Shown here one piece after another: positions 9,861 through 17,606 of a stretch of 64,000 nucleotides of DNA; position 1 is the first letter of the stretch; every line of letters starts with the position of its first letter. The notes beneath the pieces are model-generated. The model did no database searches and was not told where the DNA came from. It saw only the letters and a list, made by a program, of their open reading frames with translations. Location: positions 248,001 through 312,000 of the forward strand of contig NZ_JAIUHR010000003.1 in assembly GCF_020165195.1 (NCBI RefSeq), given 5' to 3'. This DNA comes from Mesorhizobium sp. CA14. GTDB taxonomy: Bacteria; Pseudomonadota; Alphaproteobacteria; Rhizobiales; Rhizobiaceae. The position numbers and the translations under genes are program-made.

Positions 9861-11099
9861 ATGACCACCCCTGTTCCTAACGACCGCGATAAGCGGGTCG
9901 GAGAGCGCGACACGCGCATCAATGATCGTGACACACGTATCAACGATCGTGACACACGTATCGACGTGCTGCGCGCGCTCGCGCTGCTCACCATTTTCAT
10001 CGACCATGTCCCCGGCACGGTATTCGAGAACTGGACCTACAAGAATTTCGGCTTCTCCGATGCGGCCGAAGCCTTCGTGCTGATCTCCGGCATCTCGGTG
10101 GCGCTGGCTTACGGCACGAAGTTCAAGCCGGGCGGCCGGTTGCTCGCGACGCTGAAGATGTGGCGGCGCGCCGGTGTGCTCTACATCTCCCACATCGTCA
10201 TCACGATGGTGGTGATCGCGCTGTTTTGCGCCGCCGCGCTGTTCGTGCACCGGCCGGAAATGCTGACGATGATCAATATCGAGCCCTTGATGCGCAACAC
10301 ACCGCAGGCGCTGCTCGGCATCGTCATGCTCGGCCACCAGCTCGGCTACAACAACATCCTGCCGGTCTATGCGGCGCTGCTTCTGGCGGCGCCCGCGTTC
10401 GTGCTGTTCGTCAGCTATCGGCCGGTGCCGGCGCTGATCGTATCCGGCCTGCTCTGGCTCGCCGCCGGCATCTGGCAGATCGCGCCACCGAATTATCCGG
10501 AGCCCGGCTTCTGGTTCCTCAACCCGCTGTCGTGGCAGTTCCTGTTCAACATCGGCCTTGCCGCCATGCTGCATGTGAAGCGCGGCGGGCGGATCCCGGC
10601 CAATCCGTGGCTGCTTGGTGCCGCCGGCATCTATGTGGTCGGCGCGGCGATCTGGGTGCACAGTCCGCTCTGGGGTCAGATCACCTGGTTCAACCTGCCG
10701 GTGGTGATCGGCGGCTTCGACAAGACTTTCCTGTCGCTGCCGCGGCTCTTGCACATTCTGTCGGTCAGCTATCTGATCGTGGCGCTGCCGGCGGTCTCCA
10801 ACCTGTTCCGCGTCCGGCCCGACAACCCCCTGGCGATCCTGGGCAAGCGCTCGCTGCCTGTGTTCATCGCCGGCACGCTGCTGGCCATGGCGGCGCAGGT
10901 GCTGAAGCTGATCAATCCGGGAGGCCTGGCCTACGATACGCTGCTGATCGCAGCCGGCATCGCCATGCAGCTCGCGCTCGCGCTCTATCTCGAATGGCTT
11001 GCCGGCCTCGGCCCGTCCCGCGCCAAGCAGGTGCGCGAGGAGCCCGGGCGTGCGCCATTCGGCGCGCACCCAGTGCCGGTGAGGATGGGCGGTTACTGA
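9861..11099 (+). CDS. OpgC-family membrane acyl/succinyl-transferase-like protein
   Basis: 412-residue polytopic protein of the OpgC/acyltransferase-3-related family, with about ten membrane segments. The conserved beginning is RIDVLRALALLTIFIDHVPG followed by DAAEAFVLISGIS, where the DH and the Asp-Ala-Ala-Glu segment are family marks. OpgC proteins succinylate periplasmic glucans in Proteobacteria; whether this paralogue does so is inference. ATG 9861 has TTGAGG about 10 bases upstream; a TTG two codons earlier is less likely. The N-terminus contains a short tandem repeat (9906-9968). No opgG/opgH neighbours are present. Confidence 0.8.
   Translation: MTTPVPNDRDKRVGERDTRINDRDTRINDRDTRIDVLRALALLTIFIDHVPGTVFENWTYKNFGFSDAAEAFVLISGISVALAYGTKFKPGGRLLATLKMWRRAGVLYISHIVITMVVIALFCAAALFVHRPEMLTMINIEPLMRNTPQALLGIVMLGHQLGYNNILPVYAALLLAAPAFVLFVSYRPVPALIVSGLLWLAAGIWQIAPPNYPEPGFWFLNPLSWQFLFNIGLAAMLHVKRGGRIPANPWLLGAAGIYVVGAAIWVHSPLWGQITWFNLPVVIGGFDKTFLSLPRLLHILSVSYLIVALPAVSNLFRVRPDNPLAILGKRSLPVFIAGTLLAMAAQVLKLINPGGLAYDTLLIAAGIAMQLALALYLEWLAGLGPSRAKQVREEPGRAPFGAHPVPVRMGGY
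9906..9968 (+). repeat. Three 21-bp tandem units inside the opgC-like gene
   Basis: Units 9906-9926, 9927-9947 and 9948-9968 are near-identical 21-mers. They encode DTRINDR-type heptads (RDTRIND, RDTRIND, RDTRIDV) just before the first membrane segment. The second and third units share their first 15 bases exactly. The length is a multiple of three, so unit gain or loss keeps the frame. Confidence 0.9.
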
Positions 11100-11152
11100 C
11101 GCGGCCCAGGTAAAGCGCCCGGTAGATTTGCGTGCAGATCGCCTGAGCGTGC

Positions 11153-12232
11153 TCAGGCTTTCGGAGCCGGGCCGGTCGAGCCTCTGACGACGAACTCGAC
11201 CCCCATCGTCTCGCGCCGCACGGCGCCGTCATGATCGAGGATCATGCGTGCGGCGCGCCGGCCGATCTCGGTGATCGGCTGGGCGATCGTCGTCAGTGGC
11301 GGCGTGGACAGCGCGCCGTCCGGCACGCCGTCGAAACCGACAATGGAAACATCGCCGGGCACGGCCAAGCCCCTTGCTCTCAGCCAGTCGATGGCGATCA
11401 GGGCCATGCGGTCCGACATCGCCAGGATGGCGGTCGGCGGATCGGCCCTGGCGAAGATCGCCTCGAGGCCGGCCCTGGTGCTTTTTTCCTCGTTCTCGGT
11501 CTCATAGACCGGGATTTTCGCCGTATCGATACCGAAGCCGGAAAGCTCCTCGAAATAGCCGGCAAGGCGATCGCGCGTGCCGGTATAGACGGCGCTGCGA
11601 ACCACCTCCGGCGTCACGAAGCCGGTGCGATTGTCGGCGAAGCCAAGCGACAGCACGGCAAAGCGGCGATGTCCGAGCTCGGCGAGATGGCGCGCCGCGA
11701 GCCGCGCACCTGCGACATTGTCGACGCCGATCGCCGACACGGTCTCGTCCTGGAAACCGAGTTCAAGCGCGACGAAGGGCAACCTGCGCTCGCGTGTCAG
11801 GTCGACAAGACGCGAGCCGCCTTCGATGCAGAACAGTATGAAACCGTCGACAAGCGCGCTCTGGATATTCCAGGCGAGCTTTTCCTGATTGGCGGCAGAT
11901 ACCAGCGCGATGCCCGCGCCGGTGGCGTCACAGGCTTCGGAAATGCCGGCCATCATCACGCGGGCGAAGGGATCGTCAAAGAAATAGGAGAGGGGCTCGG
12001 TGGTGGCGACGCCGATGGCGTTGACCTTGCCCGCGCGCAGCAGCCGGCCTTTCGGGTCCGGGCCGGCATAGCCCATCTGCTCCGCGACCGCCTTGACCCG
12101 CTCGCGCACTTCGGCGCGCACGATCTCGGGGCGGCTGAAAACGTTCGAGGCCGTACCATGCGAGACGCCGGCGGCCTTGGCGATGTCGGCCAGCCTGATC
12201 GGTCTTGCCTGGCCTTCGAGGAGTGATGCCAT
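11153..12232 (-). CDS. LacI/GalR-family transcriptional regulator
   Basis: 359-residue LacI-type repressor. The N-terminal helix-turn-helix IRLADIAKAAGVSHGTASNVF (residues 12-32) is followed by a hinge near EQMGYAGPDPKGRLLRAG and a periplasmic-binding-protein-like effector domain from IGVATTEP to the end (SIVGFDGVPDGA and PPLTTIAQP are typical). It is transcribed away from the two small genes at 12408 and 12610. Three matching palindromes of the LacI class lie at 12303, 12352 and 12579, so autoregulation and control of those genes are likely by inference. The inducer is probably a sugar or polyol, but no transport or catabolic genes adjoin. Confidence 0.92.
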   Translation of the reverse strand: MASLLEGQARPIRLADIAKAAGVSHGTASNVFSRPEIVRAEVRERVKAVAEQMGYAGPDPKGRLLRAGKVNAIGVATTEPLSYFFDDPFARVMMAGISEACDATGAGIALVSAANQEKLAWNIQSALVDGFILFCIEGGSRLVDLTRERRLPFVALELGFQDETVSAIGVDNVAGARLAARHLAELGHRRFAVLSLGFADNRTGFVTPEVVRSAVYTGTRDRLAGYFEELSGFGIDTAKIPVYETENEEKSTRAGLEAIFARADPPTAILAMSDRMALIAIDWLRARGLAVPGDVSIVGFDGVPDGALSTPPLTTIAQPITEIGRRAARMILDHDGAVRRETMGVEFVVRGSTGPAPKA

Positions 12233-12302
12233 GTCGTTCCTCCGAATCCGGTCACGGAAAGAACATGACCGCTGAATTGCTGCCGGTCATCTAACATTTT
12301 TG

Positions 12303-12365
12303 TTGGATCGATTCAAATTCCGCTTGACGCCGCGTGATTAAGGCCTATTTTTTGAATCGATCCAA
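12303..12365 (+). promoter_or_regulatory. Promoter bracketed by two LacI-type operators
   Basis: TTGGATCGATTCAA (12303-12316) and TTGAATCGATCCAA (12352-12365) are inverted versions of the same near-perfect palindrome TTGRATCGATYCAA with the central CG typical of LacI operators. Between them lie TTGACG (12324-12329) and TATTTT (12346-12351), spaced 16 bp and reading rightwards into the first small gene. The downstream operator abuts the -10 box, so occupation should block initiation. The upstream operator sits about 70 bp from the lacI start and could also serve autoregulation. Confidence 0.8.
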
Positions 12366-12407
12366 GTCATCCGCTTTATAGTGAAGCGATACCAACAGGA
12401 GGGTGCC

Positions 12408-12551
12408 GTGCATCCGGTCAGTTATTTGTTCGAGGACATCTACGGTAACAACTGGGGCATCGCCTCGGCCGCCATTAGCCAGAAGCGGTGCAGCAGAGCG
12501 GGTCCCTGGCGCCGCGAGCTGCGCTTCCTCGTGGAGCGCAAGCGCGGCTGA
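12408..12551 (+). CDS. Small basic protein, copy 1 (MHP-WGI family)
   Basis: 47-codon gene too short for most gene finders. GTG 12408 is preceded by AGGAGG with a 5-base gap, one of the strongest ribosome binding sites in the window. The product begins MHPVSYLFEDIYGNNWGI and ends in a basic stretch (RRELRFLVERKRG). Twelve of the first 18 residues match the gene at 12610. No signal peptide or clear membrane span is visible; the N-terminal part is amphipathic and aromatic. Its position directly after a LacI-operator promoter argues that it is expressed and regulated. Function unknown; I recognise no family. Confidence 0.72.
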   Translation: MHPVSYLFEDIYGNNWGIASAAISQKRCSRAGPWRRELRFLVERKRG

Positions 12552-12578
12552 ACCGCAGCCATTTTCCGCATCCAAGTA

Positions 12579-12592
12579 TTGGATCGATTCAA
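12579..12592 (+). promoter_or_regulatory. Third LacI-type operator, before small gene 2
   Basis: TTGGATCGATTCAA, identical to the site at 12303, ends 17 bases before the ATG of the second small gene and just upstream of its ribosome binding site GAGGAGAAG. Either the second gene has its own promoter here, or the site acts as an auxiliary operator or roadblock. Confidence 0.75.
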
Positions 12593-12609
12593 CTCGAGGA
12601 GAAGCAGTC

Positions 12610-12741
12610 ATGCATCCGATTGGTCATCTGTTTCAGGACATCTACCGCAACTATTGGGGCATCACGCGCGGAGCCGAGCAGCCCGAGCGGCGCCGCGCCA
12701 ACGACCTGCCTGCGCGCAAGCGCAAGCGGCGCGCCGGTTAA
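12610..12741 (+). CDS. Small basic protein, copy 2 (MHP-WGI family)
   Basis: 43-codon gene, ATG 12610, with GAGGAGAAG about 8 bases upstream. The product begins MHPIGHLFQDIYRNYWGI and ends RRANDLPARKRKRRAG, very rich in Arg and Lys. Shared with copy 1: MHP, LF, DIY, N, WGI, plus a basic C-terminus; the tails are otherwise unrelated. Operator, ribosome binding site and gene are repeated as a unit, which suggests tandem duplication followed by tail divergence. Function unknown; candidates such as a nucleic-acid- or membrane-surface-binding peptide are speculation from charge alone. Confidence 0.72.
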   Translation: MHPIGHLFQDIYRNYWGITRGAEQPERRRANDLPARKRKRRAG

Positions 12742-12760
12742 AAACAGTTGCCGGAAATAC

Positions 12761-13135
12761 CTACGGCCGAGGACGCCACAGCGCCGAGACGCCGATCGCT
12801 ATCCAGCCGACAATTAAAAGTGTGCCGCCGATCGGCGCCGATATCGGGAACAGCCGCGAGCCGAGAAAGTCGCGGGCCAAAAGATCGCCGCAGAACAGAA
12901 GCAGGCCCGCGAGCAGGATGAGGCTGGCGATCCTGAGGCAGCGATTGCCGCCGGCAAGACCGATGGCAAGAAATGCCGGCGCATGCATCAGCAGGAAATT
13001 GGCCGCCGTGCCGGTGAGGGCGCCGCCGCGATGCGCGGCTGCCGCCGACAGCGCCACGCCGGCCGCGCCGACGAGGCCGGCTGCCAGCACGAGGACGCGG
13101 CTCCCGCCGTCTGACGCTTGCCCGGTAAGGCTCAT
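12761..13135 (-). CDS. DUF423 family membrane protein
   Basis: 124-residue protein with four hydrophobic segments. The first contains GLVGAAGVALSAAAAHRGG, matching the DUF423 pattern of Gly/Ala-rich helix followed by AHxxG. The end, PISAPIGGTLLIVGWIAIGVSAL, matches the conserved P-x-GG-x-x-x-IxGW segment. Function of DUF423 (YgdD) is not established. It lies 39 bp downstream of the MFS gene on the same strand, so it may be the last gene of that transcript. Confidence 0.85.
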   Translation of the reverse strand: MSLTGQASDGGSRVLVLAAGLVGAAGVALSAAAAHRGGALTGTAANFLLMHAPAFLAIGLAGGNRCLRIASLILLAGLLLFCGDLLARDFLGSRLFPISAPIGGTLLIVGWIAIGVSALWRPRP

Positions 13136-13174
13136 CCTGGATGCTCCATGCTGCGGTCGAGGCGGAGGCGCCGG

Positions 13175-14422
13175 TTAGGATTCGCCGGCTTCGAGCAGCA
13201 TATGCCGTGCCCGGCGCGATTGGACAGTCCAGTTATAGACCGCGCCGAGCGCCATCAGCACCGCTGTGCCCAGAAACACCGAGCGCATGCCGAAATGCCC
13301 GCCGACGAAGCCGCCGGATAGCGGTCCCGCGACCTGGCCGACATATTGCGCCGAGATCGCCAGGCCAAGCACATTGCCGCCGATCCCGTCGGGGATGTTA
13401 TGGCGGATCACGCTGGTGATGCAGGGTAGCAACCCGCCCAGCGCCAGGCCCATCAGGAAGCGCAGGCCGATCAACTGCCAGCCATTGGTGACGAAGGCTT
13501 GCGGAATGAGCAGCAATGCCGAGACCGCCAGCGCGCCGACCACGACGTTCCAGTGGCCGATGCGGTCGGCAAGTTTCCCCAGCCAGGATGAGGAGAGGAT
13601 GGTGCCGAGCGCCGCCGCCGACATGACGACGCCTGCGACCATGGTCACCTTGCTCTGGTCCTCGACGAGCTGCTGCACATAGACGGTGATGATCGGCTCG
13701 ATCGACATGGTGGCGAAGGCGAGCAGCATGCCGGTGGCCAGCATGGCGATGACCGGCCGCTTGTCGGAGATCTGCGACCAGCCGCTCTTCGGCTTCGCCA
13801 TCGAGGCGGGCTTCGGCGCCGGCGGGTTCTCCTTGATCAGGAAAGTCGTCGCCAGGAATGCCAGGAAGATGACGCCGCCGGAAAGCAGGAAGGTCGCGCG
13901 AATGCCGATCAGCGGCGGCAGCAGGCCGCCAAGCAGCGGTCCGACCAGCGATCCCGCCGTGATGCCCGCCGCCAGCACGCCCAGTGCCCAGCCAGAGCGC
14001 TCCTTCGGCGTCTGCATCGCAACCAGGATTGTCGAGCCCGAGGAATAGCCGCCGGCGAACCCGATCAGCAGCCGAAGCAGCACCAGTTGCCAGACGCTCT
14101 CAACCATGCCGGTCAGCGACATGCAGATCGCCATGCCGAACGAAGCGCGCACCAGCATCAGCTTGCGGCCGTAGCGGTCGCCCAGCCGGCCCCACAAGGG
14201 CGCGACCAGCGCGGCCGCGAAAAAGGTCGCGCCATAGGCGATGCCCGACCACTGCACGATCGCTGCGTGGCCTTCGGCGCCGAGCTGCTCGACGTAAAGC
14301 GGCAGGAACGGCAGCAGCAGCGTCATGGCGATGAGCGTGCTGAACGAGCCGGCGAAGCAGACGGCGAGGTTGCGCCGCCAATGGATGTTGATGCCGCTCT
14401 GTTCGGATTCGTTGGGCGTCAT
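13175..14422 (-). CDS. MFS transporter, multidrug-efflux type
   Basis: 415-residue major facilitator with 12 predicted membrane segments. The family signature between segments 2 and 3 reads PLWGRLGDRYGRKLMLVR, about residue 75. FAGGYSSGSTILVAM and the second-half LGKLADRIGHWN also fit the drug:H+ antiporter-1 group. ATG 14422 (MTPNESEQSG) is preferred; upstream codons in the same frame run antisense into the GntR gene. It diverges from that gene across a palindrome at 14465, so it is probably the regulated target. Substrate unknown. Confidence 0.85.
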   Translation of the reverse strand: MTPNESEQSGINIHWRRNLAVCFAGSFSTLIAMTLLLPFLPLYVEQLGAEGHAAIVQWSGIAYGATFFAAALVAPLWGRLGDRYGRKLMLVRASFGMAICMSLTGMVESVWQLVLLRLLIGFAGGYSSGSTILVAMQTPKERSGWALGVLAAGITAGSLVGPLLGGLLPPLIGIRATFLLSGGVIFLAFLATTFLIKENPPAPKPASMAKPKSGWSQISDKRPVIAMLATGMLLAFATMSIEPIITVYVQQLVEDQSKVTMVAGVVMSAAALGTILSSSWLGKLADRIGHWNVVVGALAVSALLLIPQAFVTNGWQLIGLRFLMGLALGGLLPCITSVIRHNIPDGIGGNVLGLAISAQYVGQVAGPLSGGFVGGHFGMRSVFLGTAVLMALGAVYNWTVQSRRARHMLLEAGES

Positions 14423-14451
14423 GTCACGTGTGCCAATGCTGGGGTTGTTAC

Positions 14452-14483
14452 GGATACCAGTTTGGGATACCAAGCTGGTATCC
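14452..14483. promoter_or_regulatory. Candidate GntR operator between the MFS and gntR genes
   Basis: GGATACCAAGCTGGTATCC (14465-14483) has perfect 8-base arms GGATACCA/TGGTATCC around a 3-base centre. The left arm recurs directly at 14452-14460 (GGATACCAG). The cluster lies between the divergent starts at 14422 and 14538, where a FadR/GntR-family dimer would be expected to act. The repeat contains no terminator T-run. Confidence 0.75.
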
Positions 14484-14537
14484 GTCATGAACCTGGCACT
14501 TGCCGCTGTCAATGCGGCTTGGAAAGCGGGACGACAA

Positions 14538-15203
14538 ATGTCGCAGATGCAGAATGTCGAAAGGCAGCTTCGCGAGATGATCCTTGGGCTGGAGATCGGC
14601 CCGGGCGAGCGTTTGACCGAGCGCTGGATCGAGAGCCGGTTCGGCGCTTCGCGCACGCCGGTGCGGGCGGCGCTGCTGCGCCTGGAAACGGAAGGCCTGA
14701 TCGCCCGCGACGGCCGCGGCTGGACGGTGGCGCCGATCAACCTCGCGGAGCTCGGGCAGATCGCCGTCTATCGCGAGGCGGTCGAGGTGGCCGCGGTTCG
14801 CCTGACGGCGGCACTCGAAGACCGCAGCGGGATCGAGGTGATCGCGGCGATGCTCGATTCCTGCGGCGCCGAGACGCCGCGCGAGGAATGGCATCGCGTC
14901 GGCCTGGATTTCCACATCGAATTGGCGAGACTTTCCGGCAACGAGTTTCTGCTCAGGGCCGTTCGCGATGCGATGACGAGACTGTCACGCGCGCGCTGGC
15001 TGGAGGTGCGGGACGAGAAGGCGCTCGGCCGCGCCTGGGCCGAGCACCACGCCATCCTCGCTGCCGTGAGGCGTGGCGATGCCGAGGCAGCGGCGCGGCT
15101 GCTTGCCGCTCACATCGCCGGCAGTCGCGACCGGCTGGTCACCTCACTGCATGACGACCGGCGCGGATTGCGCGCCAGAGGGTTCGCCGTCGTCGCGGCG
15201 TAA
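14538..15203 (+). CDS. GntR-family transcriptional regulator, FCD (FadR) subgroup
   Basis: 221-residue regulator. The N-terminal winged helix (VERQLREMILGLEIGPGERL, then ESRFGASRTPVRAALLRLETEGL, residues 7-58) is typical GntR. The rest is an all-helical FCD effector domain with VYREAVEVAAVRLTA and the metal/ligand histidines in FHIELARLSGN and AEHHAILAAV. ATG 14538 is preferred over ATG 14487, which would begin 3 bases past the palindrome and add 17 residues ahead of the winged helix. It is divergent from the MFS gene, which it probably represses. Confidence 0.88.
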   Translation: MSQMQNVERQLREMILGLEIGPGERLTERWIESRFGASRTPVRAALLRLETEGLIARDGRGWTVAPINLAELGQIAVYREAVEVAAVRLTAALEDRSGIEVIAAMLDSCGAETPREEWHRVGLDFHIELARLSGNEFLLRAVRDAMTRLSRARWLEVRDEKALGRAWAEHHAILAAVRRGDAEAAARLLAAHIAGSRDRLVTSLHDDRRGLRARGFAVVAA

Positions 15204-15322
15204 GTTGTCGTGTGGCCAATCGCATTAGCAGGCTTGCAACATGGCCGGGAGAATGCTGTAGGAGACGAGGGGGATGAAGGCCGACCGACTACCATTGACC
15301 ATCTTGCTGAACTCCCGGACGC

Positions 15323-16294
15323 ATGGCCACACTCTCTCGAACCGCCGCAAAGCTGTTCTATTACGCGCGCAATTTCGCTCGTGACCGCGCACCGCAATCG
15401 CTGTTTCGCGGCCGTCTGGCCAGCCGGCTCGAGCAAGCCAGGCTTTCGGGCAAGACGGTTCGCGAGCGACTGAACTATTACAACAAGCTGGAAGAGCCGT
15501 TCGTGCCCAGTCCGGACGCCATAGCCGTCGGCAAGCTGCCGACCTCTTCCAGCATGTATTATTACGACCTCAAGGAATTCGCCCGCTATTTCGATCCCGG
15601 CCTGCTAATCGATTTCGAGTTCGGCGACGTCGTCGGCGTTCCGGAGCTCCCGAGGATCGTCAAGGACCGGCCCATCGGCGACGACAATGCCAACGGCGTG
15701 CTGATGAAGCTGAACAAGTTCCGTCACTTCTACATGCCGCCCGACGAGCTGTCTTTTGCCGACAAGCGCCCGATGGTGGTCTGGCGCGGTCATCTCAACA
15801 ATCCGCTTCGCACCCGCTTCGTGGAAAGGGCCGCCAACCTGCCGATTTGCGATGCGGGTTCCCACAGGGCCGACGCGCCGGACGGATACCGCAAGCCGTA
15901 CCTGAACATCGAGCAGCAGCGGCGCTATCGCTACATCGTCTCACTTGAGGGCAATGATGTCGCGACGAATCTGAAATGGATCATGAGCTCCAATTCGCTC
16001 TGCCTGATGCCGGAACCGACCTACGAAACCTGGTTTGCGGAAGCCCAGGTCGAGCCCAACATCCACTATGTGCCCCTGCAGCCGGATTTCTCCGACCTGG
16101 TCGATAAGGTTGCCTATTTCGAAAAACATCCCGCCGAGGCACGGCGGATTACCGCCGCCGCCAACGACTATTGCAGCAAATTCGGCAATGAGCAGCATGA
16201 GCAGGCGATCTCGCTGCTCGTCCTCTATAAATATTTCGTGCTGAGCGGGCAGATTAAGCCCGACCCGGAAGTCTGGCGCTTTATCGCCGGCTGA
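15323..16294 (+). CDS. Glycosyltransferase family 90 / CAP10-like protein
   Basis: 323-residue protein with the CAP10/GT90 features: RPMVVWRGHLNNPLRTRFVERA near residue 150 and the C-terminal block YRYIVSLEGNDVATNLKWIMSSNSL with the nucleotide-sugar-site pattern, followed by PEPTYETWFAEAQVEPNIHYVPL. Bacterial members modify lipopolysaccharide or capsule. No export or LPS genes flank it, so acceptor and donor are unknown. ATG 15323 (MATLSRTAAKLF) follows the GntR gene by 119 bp and probably has its own promoter. Confidence 0.85.
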   Translation: MATLSRTAAKLFYYARNFARDRAPQSLFRGRLASRLEQARLSGKTVRERLNYYNKLEEPFVPSPDAIAVGKLPTSSSMYYYDLKEFARYFDPGLLIDFEFGDVVGVPELPRIVKDRPIGDDNANGVLMKLNKFRHFYMPPDELSFADKRPMVVWRGHLNNPLRTRFVERAANLPICDAGSHRADAPDGYRKPYLNIEQQRRYRYIVSLEGNDVATNLKWIMSSNSLCLMPEPTYETWFAEAQVEPNIHYVPLQPDFSDLVDKVAYFEKHPAEARRITAAANDYCSKFGNEQHEQAISLLVLYKYFVLSGQIKPDPEVWRFIAG

Positions 16295-16300
16295 GCGTTT

Positions 16301-17344
16301 TTAAGCGTGAGAGCGGTCGAGCACCTTGTCGGCAGGCCCGAAACGGTCCCTGGCCGTGAACTGCTGATGCCAGTAGGGATAAAGCACAGGCGGCCGGCTG
16401 ACCTCATCGAGGCGCTGTCGCTCCTCTTCGCTGAGCGACAGGCTGGCCGCGGCGAGATTGTCCTTGAGCTGCGCCTCGTTCCGGGCGCCGATAACCAGCG
16501 AGCTTACAGCCGGACGGCCGAGCAGCCAGGCAAGCGCCACCTGCGCCCCTGAGACGCCGTGTGCCTTGCCGATGTCGTTGAGCACGTCGACGATGCGCCA
16601 CAGACGACCCTCGTCGCGGATCGGCGGTTCCGTCCAGCCGCCGATCTGGCGCGCGGTCGGGCTATCGCGATTGTATTTGCCGGAGAGCAGTCCGCCCGCC
16701 AGCGGGCTCCAGACCAGCACGCCGAGGCCTTGGTCGACAGAGATCGGCAGCAATTCATATTCGGCTTCGCGCGCTTCCAGCGTGTAGTGGATCTGCTGGG
16801 TGACGAACCGGGCCTGATGGCGGCTGTCGCTGACGGCAAGTGCCTTCATCACCTGCCAGCCCGACCAGTTGGAGCAGCCGATGTAACGGATCTTGCCCTG
16901 GTTCACCAAGGTGTCGAGCGCCGCGATCGTCTCCTCGACCGGGGTGAGCCCATCCCATTGATGGACGAAATAGACGTCGATGACGTCGGTCCTGAGCCGC
17001 TTCAGGCTCTTTTCGCATTCACGGATGAGATGGTGTCGCGACAGACCCTCGTCATTGGGGCCGCTGCCGATGCGCATGCGCGCCTTGGACGCGATCAGCA
17101 CGTCGTTCTTGCGCTTGCCGCCAAGCGCCTCGCCGATGATTTCTTCCGACAATCCGTTGGAATAGACGTTTGCCGTGTCGATGAGGTTGATGCCGGCATC
17201 GATGCAGGTGTCGATGATGCGCCTGGCCTCCGCGAGGTCGGAATTGCCGACGGCGGCGAACGGACCGGCGCCGCCGAAGGTCATGGTGCCAAGCGTCAAT
17301 GTCGAGACTTTCAAGCCGGATCGGCCGAGCGTGCGGTATTCCAT
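16301..17344 (-). CDS. Aldo/keto reductase
   Basis: 347-residue NADPH-dependent (beta/alpha)8 oxidoreductase. The N-terminus MEYRTLGRSGLKVSTLTLGT is the standard AKR start. Catalytic Asp and Tyr lie in LIDTANVYSNGLSEEIIGEAL, Lys in DVLIASKARM, and His in DVIDVYFVHQWD. NADP contacts appear late in SSLVIGARNEAQLKDNL. The sequence resembles the YajO/Tas-type AKRs that reduce diverse aldehydes and sugars; the substrate is not deducible. Convergent with the GT90 gene, 6 bp between stops. Confidence 0.92.
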   Translation of the reverse strand: MEYRTLGRSGLKVSTLTLGTMTFGGAGPFAAVGNSDLAEARRIIDTCIDAGINLIDTANVYSNGLSEEIIGEALGGKRKNDVLIASKARMRIGSGPNDEGLSRHHLIRECEKSLKRLRTDVIDVYFVHQWDGLTPVEETIAALDTLVNQGKIRYIGCSNWSGWQVMKALAVSDSRHQARFVTQQIHYTLEAREAEYELLPISVDQGLGVLVWSPLAGGLLSGKYNRDSPTARQIGGWTEPPIRDEGRLWRIVDVLNDIGKAHGVSGAQVALAWLLGRPAVSSLVIGARNEAQLKDNLAAASLSLSEEERQRLDEVSRPPVLYPYWHQQFTARDRFGPADKVLDRSHA

Positions 17345-17606
17345 GTCGGTCCTCGCAATTTGTTTGAAGAAGCGCCGTGGCGAGCGCCGGAAAGAGGCGA
17401 GGGGATTTGTAGGACAATTCCCGCCGTTTGTCGCCCCGCTATCGATACGGGTCGATCACATATCTGCTATATCGACCTCGCTGTCGGCCGATTGCAATAA
17501 AACCGTCATTGCGCCTCTGTATCTCAGTCGGCTTAAGGAATGTCCGTCCGGAGCCGGCGTGGCATTCCGAAGCGATGATGGCTGACAGGCAGGACGGAGT
17601 TGCGCG

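Noticed and set aside
9663..11069. Long upstream extension of the alpha/beta hydrolase frame (690 codons in all)
   Set aside because: The extension runs antisense through the OpgC-like gene. The hydrolase fold and a plausible start (MSASEYS) begin at 9662.
14423..14740. N-terminal extension of the MFS protein
   Set aside because: It crosses the operator region and runs antisense into the GntR gene. The MFS N-terminus is complete from 14422.
17345..17606. Possible small gene between the aldo/keto reductase and ppk2
   Set aside because: Short frames only, without a ribosome binding site or conserved-looking residues.
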